Assembly (NCBI GenBank): GCA_934101645.1
Contig: CAKORX010000003.1
Span: forward strand, 149,935 to 213,934
Direction of reading: 5' to 3'
Length of the DNA: 64,000 nt
Source of the DNA: an uncultured Bacilli bacterium
Lineage (GTDB): Bacteria > Bacillota_I > Bacilli_A > RF39 > UBA660
Within the stretch, counting starts at the first letter, position 1; every line of letters starts with the position of its first letter. The notes beneath the pieces were generated by a model, which was given only the letters and a program-made list of their open reading frames with translations, had not been told where the DNA came from and made no database searches. This document shows, piece by piece, positions 42,525-50,162 of the stretch. The position numbers and the translations under genes were made by a program.

Positions 42525-45026
42525 ATGGAAAATGAAATATTAAAAAGAATCCAAGACTATGCACTCGAAGAAATAATGGGTGATCGTTTTGGTAAATATG
42601 CAAAAGAAATAATTTTAGATAGAGCAATTCCCGATGTAAGAGATGGTTTAAAACCTGTTCAAAGAAGAATACTTTATGCAATGTATAAAGCGGGTAATAC
42701 CTCTGATAAAGGGTATATTAAATGTGCTGCAACAGTTGGAGATGTTTTAGGAAAATTCCATCCACATGGTGACTCATCAGTTTATGATGCAATGGTAAGA
42801 ATGAGCCAGTGGTGGAAACAAAATCATATTTTAGTAGATATTCATGGTAACAATGGTTCCATTGATGGAGATGGTCCTGCGGCATATCGTTATACCGAGG
42901 CAAGACTTGCTAAAATAAGTAATGAACTTTTGGGCGATTTAGATAAAGAAACAATATCATGGGCACCAAACTTTGATGATCGTTTTTTAGAGCCAACAGT
43001 TCTTCCTGCAAAATTTCCAAATCTACTTGTTAATGGTACAAATGGTATTTCTGCGGGTTATGCTACTAATATTCCTCCACATAATTTAGGAGAAATTATT
43101 GATGCCACTATAAAAAGAATTGAAAATCCTAATTGTCGTAATGAGACTATATTTGAAATAGTTAAAGGCCCAGATTTTCCAACTGGAGGAATAGTTGAGG
43201 GAAAGCAAGGCATTTATGATGCTTTTACAAAAGGTAGAGGCAAAGTAATTGTACGTGCCAAAACTGAATTTAAAAAAGAAAAAGGCAAAGAACAAATTAT
43301 TGTAACTGAAATACCTTTCGAAGTTAATAAAGCTTTACTTGTTTCGAAAATTGATGCTATAAGAATTGATAAAAAAATCGAAGGCATAAGCGAAGTTAGA
43401 GATGAAACAGATAGGGAAGGCTTAAGAATTGCTATTGATTTAAAAAATGGAGCAAATAAAACTCTTATTTTAAACTATTTATTTAAAAATACAGATTTAC
43501 AAGTTTCATATAACTATAATATGGTAGCAATAGTAAATAGAACTCCGAAAACTTTGGGTATCGTAGAAATTCTTGATGCTTATATTGCTCACTATAAAGA
43601 AATTATTACCAAAAGAACTGAGTTTGAACTTAAGACTTATGAAAAAGAATTTAATATTGTTTCTGGTCTTATGAAAGCAATATCAATTTTAGATGAAGTA
43701 ATAAAAGTAATTAGAGCTTCGAAAAATAAAAGTGATGCCAAAGATAATTTAGTAAGTAAATTTGATTTTAATGTAGAGCAAGCTGAGGCTATTGTTACAC
43801 TTCAATTATATAGACTTACAAATACTGATATTGTAGTTTTAAAAGAAAGAGCTGAAGAATTAACTAAACTTATTTCTAGATGCCATGAAATATTAGATGA
43901 TGAAAACGTTTTAAAATCAGTTATGAAAGCAGAACTTAAGGAAGTTAAGAAAAACTATGCTGTTGATAGAAAAACTGAAATAAAAGATGAAATTACTGAA
44001 ATAAAGGTAGATTTAAAAGAAATGATTCCATCAGAAAATGTTATTGTGGTAGTTACAAATGATGGTTATGTAAAAAAAGTTCCAATTAAGTCTTATAAAG
44101 CCGCAACTGATGAAACAACTCTAAAACCTGGAGATTATGTAAGGAATATATTTGACCTAAATACTCGTAATCATTTAATTTTATTTACTTCTTTAGGAAA
44201 CTATTTATTTATACCTGTTTATCAAATTAATGAATGTAAATGGAAAGATTTAGGTAAACATGTAAGTAATTTAGTTATGATTAAAGAAAATGAAAAGATA
44301 ATTGATTCTTACATTTATGAACCAGAAAAATACTTAGTATTAACCTCAAAAAATGGTATGGTAAAAAAAGTAAGAATGAATGAATACGAAGTATCAAGAT
44401 GCTCAAAACCAATGTGTGCAATTAAACTAAAAGATGGTGATGAACTAGTAAGTGCTAAAGAGTCTTTAGATAAAACTTTATTAGTTACAAATAATAATTA
44501 TTATTTGTTATTTAGTACTGGTGAAATTCCTGAAGTTGGTGCAAAAGCCGCCGGTGTAAAAGGCATTAATTTAAAAGATGATTATGTAGTTTCTTCGATG
44601 CAAATAGGAAATAATGATGAATATATAAATATATTTACAAATTTAAATACTGCCAAAAGAGTAAAAATTACTGATTTAATTTTATTTACCAGAAATAAAA
44701 AAGGCAAAGAAATTATTAAGAAAAACAAAACTAAAGATTATAAAGTAATATCTGCATATCCATCAAATGCAAAAACAATTAATGTACTTAAGACAGATAG
44801 TGATGTTAATGAAATTAAAAATAGTGATATTCCGATAATGGATGTAAATAGTTTTGGAAGTAATTATACTCACTTACGTGTAATGGAAGTAAAACCTAAA
44901 TATGAAATAAATAAGGTTAAAGAAATTAAGGAAGAAGAAAATACTTCTTTACCTGAAGAAAAAGATACTTTATTAAAAGAAGAACAACTTTCTTTTGATT
45001 CTTTTGTAGATAGTTTTAAAATTTAA
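42525..45026 (+). CDS. parC: DNA topoisomerase IV subunit A
   Basis: 833 residues; DNA cleavage Tyr in AAYRYTEARL (Tyr-120 type). The QRDR reads FHPHGDSSVYDAMVRMSQ with the wild-type Ser and Asp, so no classical quinolone-resistance change. VLPAKFPNLLVNGTNGISAGYAT and IPPHNLGEIIDA are ParC-like. The C-terminal beta-propeller is followed by an acidic tail. It starts 2 bases after parE. Confidence 0.93.
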   Translation: MENEILKRIQDYALEEIMGDRFGKYAKEIILDRAIPDVRDGLKPVQRRILYAMYKAGNTSDKGYIKCAATVGDVLGKFHPHGDSSVYDAMVRMSQWWKQNHILVDIHGNNGSIDGDGPAAYRYTEARLAKISNELLGDLDKETISWAPNFDDRFLEPTVLPAKFPNLLVNGTNGISAGYATNIPPHNLGEIIDATIKRIENPNCRNETIFEIVKGPDFPTGGIVEGKQGIYDAFTKGRGKVIVRAKTEFKKEKGKEQIIVTEIPFEVNKALLVSKIDAIRIDKKIEGISEVRDETDREGLRIAIDLKNGANKTLILNYLFKNTDLQVSYNYNMVAIVNRTPKTLGIVEILDAYIAHYKEIITKRTEFELKTYEKEFNIVSGLMKAISILDEVIKVIRASKNKSDAKDNLVSKFDFNVEQAEAIVTLQLYRLTNTDIVVLKERAEELTKLISRCHEILDDENVLKSVMKAELKEVKKNYAVDRKTEIKDEITEIKVDLKEMIPSENVIVVVTNDGYVKKVPIKSYKAATDETTLKPGDYVRNIFDLNTRNHLILFTSLGNYLFIPVYQINECKWKDLGKHVSNLVMIKENEKIIDSYIYEPEKYLVLTSKNGMVKKVRMNEYEVSRCSKPMCAIKLKDGDELVSAKESLDKTLLVTNNNYYLLFSTGEIPEVGAKAAGVKGINLKDDYVVSSMQIGNNDEYINIFTNLNTAKRVKITDLILFTRNKKGKEIIKKNKTKDYKVISAYPSNAKTINVLKTDSDVNEIKNSDIPIMDVNSFGSNYTHLRVMEVKPKYEINKVKEIKEEENTSLPEEKDTLLKEEQLSFDSFVDSFKI

Positions 45027-45048
45027 GTGCTTTATAGCACTTTTTTTT
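45025..45048 (+). terminator. Terminator after parC
   Basis: AAGTGCT/AGCACTT stem, loop TTAT, T8 tail, overlapping the parC stop. Confidence 0.85.
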
Positions 45049-45071
45049 CATAAAATGATAGTGGTGATATC

Positions 45072-45416
45072 ATGAGTAAAAAAGATGAATTTAAAGAGTT
45101 TGCTAAAGCAAATCCTTCTTTAGCGGATTATATTTCAAATGGACAAATGACATGGCAAAAATTTTATGAATTATATGATATATATGGTGATGATGAAAAT
45201 GTATGGAGTAAATATCAAAGAAGTTCGGAATCAAGTAATAATTTTAAAATAAATGATATAATAAAAAACGTTAATATGGACGCAATCAAAGAACATATTG
45301 GTACAGCACAAAAGGCTCTTGATTTTGTTCAGGAACTTACAAGTAAAACAGGCTCGACAGTGAGTGCAAAAACAGTAGTTACGCCAAGGCCTTTAAATAA
45401 GTTTTTTGAGGACTAA
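45072..45416 (+). CDS. ylbD: YlbD-like spore coat protein
   Basis: 114 residues: EFKEFAKANPSLADYISNGQMTWQKFYELYDIYGDDENVW resembles the YlbD core (HPELVKEVRSGKKTWQDVYEEWYLLGEED). YlbD is listed as a putative coat protein in Bacillus; its role is not known. The next gene is ylbE-like, as in Bacillus. GGTGAT precedes the ATG. Confidence 0.75.
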   Translation: MSKKDEFKEFAKANPSLADYISNGQMTWQKFYELYDIYGDDENVWSKYQRSSESSNNFKINDIIKNVNMDAIKEHIGTAQKALDFVQELTSKTGSTVSAKTVVTPRPLNKFFED

Positions 45417-45637
45417 TGAATAGAGCTATTTTAATTAAACTTAAAGAAAATCAAAAATTATTTGAACATTTTAAAGAGCATTCCTATTTTATTAAAGATA
45501 TAAATAGAAACCCAGAAGTCTTTCCATCTTTTGAAAAGAAAATGAAAGAAGTTTATAAAGAAAGGGCTACTGATAAAATAAGTGAAGCCATTGATGGAGT
45601 AGAAATGATTTCTTCAATAATTGACACAATTAAATAG
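45416..45637 (+). CDS. ylbE: YlbE-like protein
   Basis: 73 residues: LKENQKLFEHFKEHSYFIKDINRNPEVFPSFEKKMKEVYKE, with the NRNPxxFxxFE and YxExTxxKISEAIDGVEMISSII pattern of YlbE. The family has no assigned role. It overlaps ylbD by one base (TAATG type join), and the pair keeps the Bacillus ylbD-ylbE order. Confidence 0.78.
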   Translation: MNRAILIKLKENQKLFEHFKEHSYFIKDINRNPEVFPSFEKKMKEVYKERATDKISEAIDGVEMISSIIDTIK

Positions 45638-45694
45638 AAATATATTGAAAAAATATTTTTGATGTGATATTCTTAACATAGAAAGGATAGCAAA

Positions 45695-46237
45695 ATGAAG
45701 AATAATAAAAAAGGTTTTACTTTAATCGAACTTTTAGCAGTTATCGTTATCTTAGCGGTAGTTATGTTAATTGCTGTAAGTGCTGTAGGTCCATTAATGG
45801 CCAAATCAAGAAAGGGTTCACTTTCAGATGAAGGTATTGGTATTGTTGGTGCTGCTCAAACTGCTTATCAAGCAGAACAAATGAATGCAACTTCAGTAAT
45901 TAAATCAACTAGTACTGTATGTTTTGATTTAAGATATCTAAATGAAAAACAATATTATACAAAAGGTACTGGAACTGATGGATATACTGGTTCTGTATTA
46001 GCTAAATATGATGCAACAACTAAGAAATATTCTTATACATTCTGGATTTCAAATGGAACATATGTATTTGGAACTTCTAAGAGTGGTGCTACACTTGGTT
46101 CAGGCGTAGATCCTAATGCAATAGATCTTGATAATACTACAATGGTTACTGATGGTGCTACTGCTTCAAATGATTGTGGTGGTGCAACAGGCGTTGTATA
46201 TTGTACAGTTACAGGTTCTGGTGCTACTTGTAGTTAA
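45695..46237 (+). CDS. Type IV prepilin-like protein
   Basis: 180 residues with a class III prepilin signal: basic leader MKNNKKG, cleavage before F, then FTLIELLAVIVILAVVMLIAVSAVGPLM with the Glu at position 5. The C-terminal domain is Gly/Ser/Thr-rich with Cys residues (CFDLRYLNE, NDCGGATGVVYC). It needs a prepilin peptidase (PilD/ComC) and an assembly ATPase, neither of which is encoded here, so it is an orphan. Single-gene unit with AAAGGA before the ATG and a terminator after. Confidence 0.88.
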   Translation: MKNNKKGFTLIELLAVIVILAVVMLIAVSAVGPLMAKSRKGSLSDEGIGIVGAAQTAYQAEQMNATSVIKSTSTVCFDLRYLNEKQYYTKGTGTDGYTGSVLAKYDATTKKYSYTFWISNGTYVFGTSKSGATLGSGVDPNAIDLDNTTMVTDGATASNDCGGATGVVYCTVTGSGATCS

Positions 46238-46252
46238 TAGTAAAATCTAAGG

Positions 46253-46276
46253 CTCAATCATTTGATTGAGTTTTTT
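46253..46276 (+). terminator. Terminator after the prepilin gene
   Basis: CTCAATC/GATTGAG stem with ATTT loop, then TTTTTT. Confidence 0.85.
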
Positions 46277-46313
46277 AATGGAAAATGCTATACTTATAAA
46301 GAAGAGGTAAATA

Positions 46314-47198
46314 ATGATAATAGGATCACATGTAAGCTTTAATAATGGACTTTTAGGATGTGTAAAACAATCTTTAAGTTATGGAGCAAATACATTTATG
46401 TTTTATACTGGAGCTCCACAAAATACTGTAAGAAAAGCTCTTGATAATGAAAATACTAAAGAAGCTATTTTACTTATGAATGAAAATAATATTGATATAA
46501 ATAATGTAGTGTGCCATGCACCATATATAATAAATCTTGCAAATAAAGAAGTATTAAGTAAATGGGAATTTAGTATTTCATTTTTAAAAACTGAGATATC
46601 TAGATGTGAAGCACTTGGAGTTAAATATATTGTAGTTCATCCTGGAAGTAGTTTAAAAATGGATAGAAATGTGGCTTTAAAAAATATAAGTGATGCATTA
46701 AACTACGCTATAAATGGTGATACAAATGTAACTGTTTTACTAGAGACTATGGCTGGTAAAGGTAGTGAATGTGGCGTTAATATTTCTGAACTTAAATTTA
46801 TTTTAGATAACGTTATTTTCAAAGAAAAAATTGGTATATGTTTAGATACTTGTCATTTAAATGATTCTGGGGTAAATATTTCGGATTTTGATAATTATTT
46901 AAAATCATTTGATGAAGAAATTGGCATAGATAAAATTGGTTGTATCCATGTAAATGATAGTAAAAATCCTTTAGGCTCAAAAAAAGATAGACATGAAAAT
47001 ATTGGCTTTGGAACTATTGGTTTTGATAATTTAATAAATGTAATTTATTCTGACAAATTAAAAAATGTTCCTAAAATATTAGAAACACCTTTTGTAGAGG
47101 AATATCCTCCTTACAAATTCGAAATTAGTGAAATTAAGGAAAAAGTATTTAATCCTCATTTAAAAGAAAATGTTATAAATTATTATAAAAATCTTTGA
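46314..47198 (+). CDS. nfo: Endonuclease IV (AP endonuclease)
   Basis: 294-residue TIM-barrel nuclease with three metal sites that cuts at abasic sites in base excision repair. Signatures: IGSHVSFNNGLLGCV, VVHPGSSL, LLETMAGKGSECG, GICLDTCHLNDSGV, HVNDSKNPLGSKKDRHENIGFGTIG and LETP. All metal ligands are visible. Ends in TGA; its last 16 bases overlap the end of the DUF2624-like gene on the other strand. Confidence 0.96.
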   Translation: MIIGSHVSFNNGLLGCVKQSLSYGANTFMFYTGAPQNTVRKALDNENTKEAILLMNENNIDINNVVCHAPYIINLANKEVLSKWEFSISFLKTEISRCEALGVKYIVVHPGSSLKMDRNVALKNISDALNYAINGDTNVTVLLETMAGKGSECGVNISELKFILDNVIFKEKIGICLDTCHLNDSGVNISDFDNYLKSFDEEIGIDKIGCIHVNDSKNPLGSKKDRHENIGFGTIGFDNLINVIYSDKLKNVPKILETPFVEEYPPYKFEISEIKEKVFNPHLKENVINYYKNL

Positions 47199-47443
47199 TA
47201 TTTAGAAAAGTATTCAATATATACTTTTTTTATTTTCTCGAAATTATTTCCTTGATAATGATCTTTATATCTATCTATTTTAAATAAATTTGGATTTTTA
47301 AGCATTTCTTTATAATTTTTCTTTACAAATGTATAAGTAAAATTTAGTTCACTTTCACTTAAAGTTATATTTTTACTTTTTGCAAAGTTATTTACATCAT
47401 CTTTTGTTATTGATTGCATATATTTATCGATCATATTAAACAT
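47183..47443 (-). CDS. DUF2624-like small protein (YqfT type)
   Basis: 86 residues: MIDKYMQSITKDDVNNFAKSKNITLSESELNFTYTFVKKNYKEML follows the DUF2624 pattern (KINxLTxxELLxYAxxYxIxLTxxQAxxI), ending in FEKIKKVYIEYFSKYQ. In Bacillus yqfT follows nfo (yqfS) on the same strand; here it is convergent and overlaps nfo at the 3' ends. AGGGTGA lies upstream of the minus-strand ATG. The function is not known. Confidence 0.6.
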   Translation of the reverse strand: MFNMIDKYMQSITKDDVNNFAKSKNITLSESELNFTYTFVKKNYKEMLKNPNLFKIDRYKDHYQGNNFEKIKKVYIEYFSKYQRFL

Positions 47444-47502
47444 AAAATTAAATTCACCCTAATATATAGTATGATTTAATAATTATTTTGAATACTAATA
47501 AT

Positions 47503-49278
47503 ATGGAAAAGTATGTTAAATTCTTAAAAATATTTATAATATTATTTTTTATAATTTTAAGTATTTACTTTATTATAACGTATACAAATAAACATGAATA
47601 TTATTTAAATAGACTTATCTTTAAAACCAGTAGGATAGTAAGTGTTGATAGTCCCTTAAGAGGTCAAATATTTGATAAAAATGGAATTTTACTCGTAGGT
47701 AATAAAAAAATATATAATCTTGCTTATCACTTAAAAAATAAGGAAAATCTAGATGATGTGGTAAACAGTGCTTTAAAGATATTTCCTGAGTTAGATTCTG
47801 CGCAAGTTTATGAAAGTTTAAATAAAGGCTACTTATATGAAGATAAAATAATAAAAAAAAATTTAACAGATGAAGAAGTTGAAAAAGTTCTTTCAAGTAG
47901 TACAAAAGATTTTTTTATAAAAGAAACTTATGAAAGATTCTATCCGTATGGTCTAACTTTAAAAAATATTTTTGGTTCGGTAAGTAAAATAAGTAAAGAA
48001 AATAAATCTTATTATTTGGAAAATGGCTATAGTATTTGGGATAGTGTTGGTATAAGTGGACTTGAAAAAGAATATGAAGAATACTTAAAGGGAGTAAAAG
48101 CTAAATACAAAGTTAATGCAGATAATACTTTATCTTTAATAAGTCCGTCTAAAAATGGGAGTGATTTATATTTATCAATTGATATAAATTTAGTAAATAA
48201 AGTAAATGACATAATTAAAGAGGAACTAATAAATGCTAAGAAAAAGCCTAATACTGAATATTTAAATGATACATATGTTATTATTTCAAAACCTAAAACC
48301 GGAGAAATTATTTCAATCAATGGGCAAAGATATTTAAATGATGATTATTTTACAGATATTAGTTTTAATAATATAACTTCTTCGTTTACAATGGGATCAG
48401 TTGTTAAAGGTGCTACCATTTCAGTGGGGTACAAATATAACTTAATTGACTATAATAAAAAGGTTTTAGATGGCTGCGTAAAACTTGCAAATTTAACAGA
48501 AAAATGTTCTTTTCAAAGACTTGGTTATTTAGATGATATTAAAGCGCTTGAGATGAGCTCTAATTATTATCAGTTTTTAATTGCAATTTCTTTAGCGGGT
48601 AAAAAATACACTCCGAATATGAAACTTGAGGTTTCAAATAATGAATTTGACATTTACCGAAATATGCTTGCTTCTTATGGACTTGGAACTATCACGGGAA
48701 TTGATTTACCTAATGAAAAAATCGGCTTAATTGGTAAAAAAATAAGCCCTGATTTACTTTTAAATTTAGCAATTGGTCAGTATGATACGTATACTCCGAT
48801 AGAACTTTTAAACTATATAAACACACTTGCTTCGAAAGGTGAAAAAAGAAGTCCTAGCTTAGTTTATCAAATTAAAAATTATGGAAATGTGATTTATCAA
48901 AATAATTATGAAATTAAAGAAAATGTTGAATTATCAAAAGAGTATTATGATAGAATTTTCAAAGGATTTTATAATGTAATGAATTATGGAACGGGTAAAG
49001 GATATATGAATTATAATTTAAATCCTGCGGGTAAAACTGGGACTAGTGAATCATTTTTAGATACGGATAATGATGGTAAAATTGATACAAAAACGCTTTC
49101 TTTAACTATGGCAGGCTTTTTTCCAGTGGAAAACCCTGAGTATAGTTTGGTGGTAGTAAGCCCTAATGCTTCACATAATAATAGTAAAAAAGAGTATATA
49201 TATTATATTACAAATCGGGTATCACGAAAAATAACTGATTATTTTAACTCATTAAATGTGAAAAGCCTTGAAAAATAG
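47503..49278 (+). CDS. Class B penicillin-binding protein (FtsI/PBP2/SpoVD-like)
   Basis: About 591 residues; peptidoglycan transpeptidase. One N-terminal span (IFIILFFIILSIYFIITY), a dimerisation domain (RIVSVDSPLRGQIFDKNG), then catalytic motifs: SVVK near residue 298 (in TMGSVVKGATI), SSN near 351 (EMSSNYY) and KTG near 511 (PAGKTGTSES). No PASTA domain. The group includes FtsI, PBP2 and SpoVD; the division or spore-cortex role cannot be decided. The start at ATG 47503 lacks an obvious ribosome binding site; a TTG at 47488 is in frame. It is divergent from the DUF2624-like gene. Confidence 0.88.
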   Translation: MEKYVKFLKIFIILFFIILSIYFIITYTNKHEYYLNRLIFKTSRIVSVDSPLRGQIFDKNGILLVGNKKIYNLAYHLKNKENLDDVVNSALKIFPELDSAQVYESLNKGYLYEDKIIKKNLTDEEVEKVLSSSTKDFFIKETYERFYPYGLTLKNIFGSVSKISKENKSYYLENGYSIWDSVGISGLEKEYEEYLKGVKAKYKVNADNTLSLISPSKNGSDLYLSIDINLVNKVNDIIKEELINAKKKPNTEYLNDTYVIISKPKTGEIISINGQRYLNDDYFTDISFNNITSSFTMGSVVKGATISVGYKYNLIDYNKKVLDGCVKLANLTEKCSFQRLGYLDDIKALEMSSNYYQFLIAISLAGKKYTPNMKLEVSNNEFDIYRNMLASYGLGTITGIDLPNEKIGLIGKKISPDLLLNLAIGQYDTYTPIELLNYINTLASKGEKRSPSLVYQIKNYGNVIYQNNYEIKENVELSKEYYDRIFKGFYNVMNYGTGKGYMNYNLNPAGKTGTSESFLDTDNDGKIDTKTLSLTMAGFFPVENPEYSLVVVSPNASHNNSKKEYIYYITNRVSRKITDYFNSLNVKSLEK

Positions 49279-49327
49279 GTAGATATATTGGTATAATATT
49301 AACGTACTTGAAAAAGGAGGGATAACT

Positions 49328-49492
49328 ATGGCTAAAAATGAAAATAGAAAAGAAGTAACTATCAAATGTACTAATTGTGGTAAAGAACTTCGCCCAGTAA
49401 GTAAAAATAAGAAAAATAATCCTGATAGATTAGAACTTAAAAGATACTGCTCAGCTTGTCATAAACATGTTGTAGCAAAAGAAAAGAAATAG
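49328..49492 (+). CDS. rpmG: Ribosomal protein L33
   Basis: 54 residues with AAGGAGG before the ATG. ENRKEVTIKCTNCGKEL, then NKKNNPDRLELKRYCSACHKH are clear L33 signatures; Cys 14, 17, 41 and 44 form the zinc site. Lies just before efp and is probably co-transcribed with it. Confidence 0.95.
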   Translation: MAKNENRKEVTIKCTNCGKELRPVSKNKKNNPDRLELKRYCSACHKHVVAKEKK

Positions 49493-49503
49493 GGAGGTAA
49501 GTT

Positions 49504-50064
49504 ATGTTTATTAATATTAATGATATTAAAAATGGTATGACTATTATAATGGATGGTAACTTATGTACTATTCAAGAATTTCAACATGTTAAACCTGGTA
49601 AAGGACCTGCTTTTGTTAGAATTAAACTAAAAAACTTAAGAACTGGTTCAACTACTGAAGATACTTATAATACAAATCTTAAAATTCAAAAAGCTCATAT
49701 AGATAGATGTGAAGTTCAATATTTATATAGTAGTGGAGATAATTACACATTTATGAATAATGAAACTTATGAACAAATTGAAGTATCTGCAAAAATACTT
49801 GGAGATAATGTTAAATTTATTAAAGAAGGTCTTACTTTAAATTTAGATATTTATGAAGGTGAAATAATTGGCATTACACTTCCTGAAAAAGTTGAATATG
49901 AAGTTATTGAAACTGAACCAGCAGTAAAAGGAAATACTACGAATAATGCTAATAAAGATGCTAAAATTGAAACTGGTTATGTTGTAAAAGTACCTTTATT
50001 TATAAATCAAGGTGAAAAGATTTTAGTTTCTACTAAAGATGGTAAATATTCTGGAAGAGCTTAA
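49504..50064 (+). CDS. efp: Elongation factor P
   Basis: 186 residues: helps ribosomes over proline runs, such as those in the protein at 39.6 kb. KOW-like N domain (MFININDIKNGMTIIMDGNLC), the modification loop KPGKGPAFVR with Lys at the tip (about residue 34), then OB domains and the end GYVVKVPLFINQGEKILVSTKDGKYSGRA. AGGGAGG precedes the ATG. The stop codon lies in the loop of the terminator. Confidence 0.96.
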   Translation: MFININDIKNGMTIIMDGNLCTIQEFQHVKPGKGPAFVRIKLKNLRTGSTTEDTYNTNLKIQKAHIDRCEVQYLYSSGDNYTFMNNETYEQIEVSAKILGDNVKFIKEGLTLNLDIYEGEIIGITLPEKVEYEVIETEPAVKGNTTNNANKDAKIETGYVVKVPLFINQGEKILVSTKDGKYSGRA

Positions 50065-50078
50065 GTGCTCTTTTTTTA
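50055..50078 (+). terminator. Terminator of efp
   Basis: AAGAGC/GCTCTT stem with the stop codon in the loop, then T7. Confidence 0.8.
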
Positions 50079-50097
50079 TGTAAATAAAATGCCTAAA

Positions 50098-50111
50098 GTT
50101 GCATTTGCAAC
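50098..50111 (+). promoter_or_regulatory. Palindrome upstream of pflB
   Basis: GTTGCATTTGCAAC, a perfect dyad of two 6-base arms with a TT centre, 52 bases before the pflB start. It looks like an operator for a regulator of fermentation; the regulator is not known. Confidence 0.4.
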
Positions 50112-50162
50112 AAAATTATAATATATAGTTATGTTATTATAAACTATGCTAGGAGTGATTAA

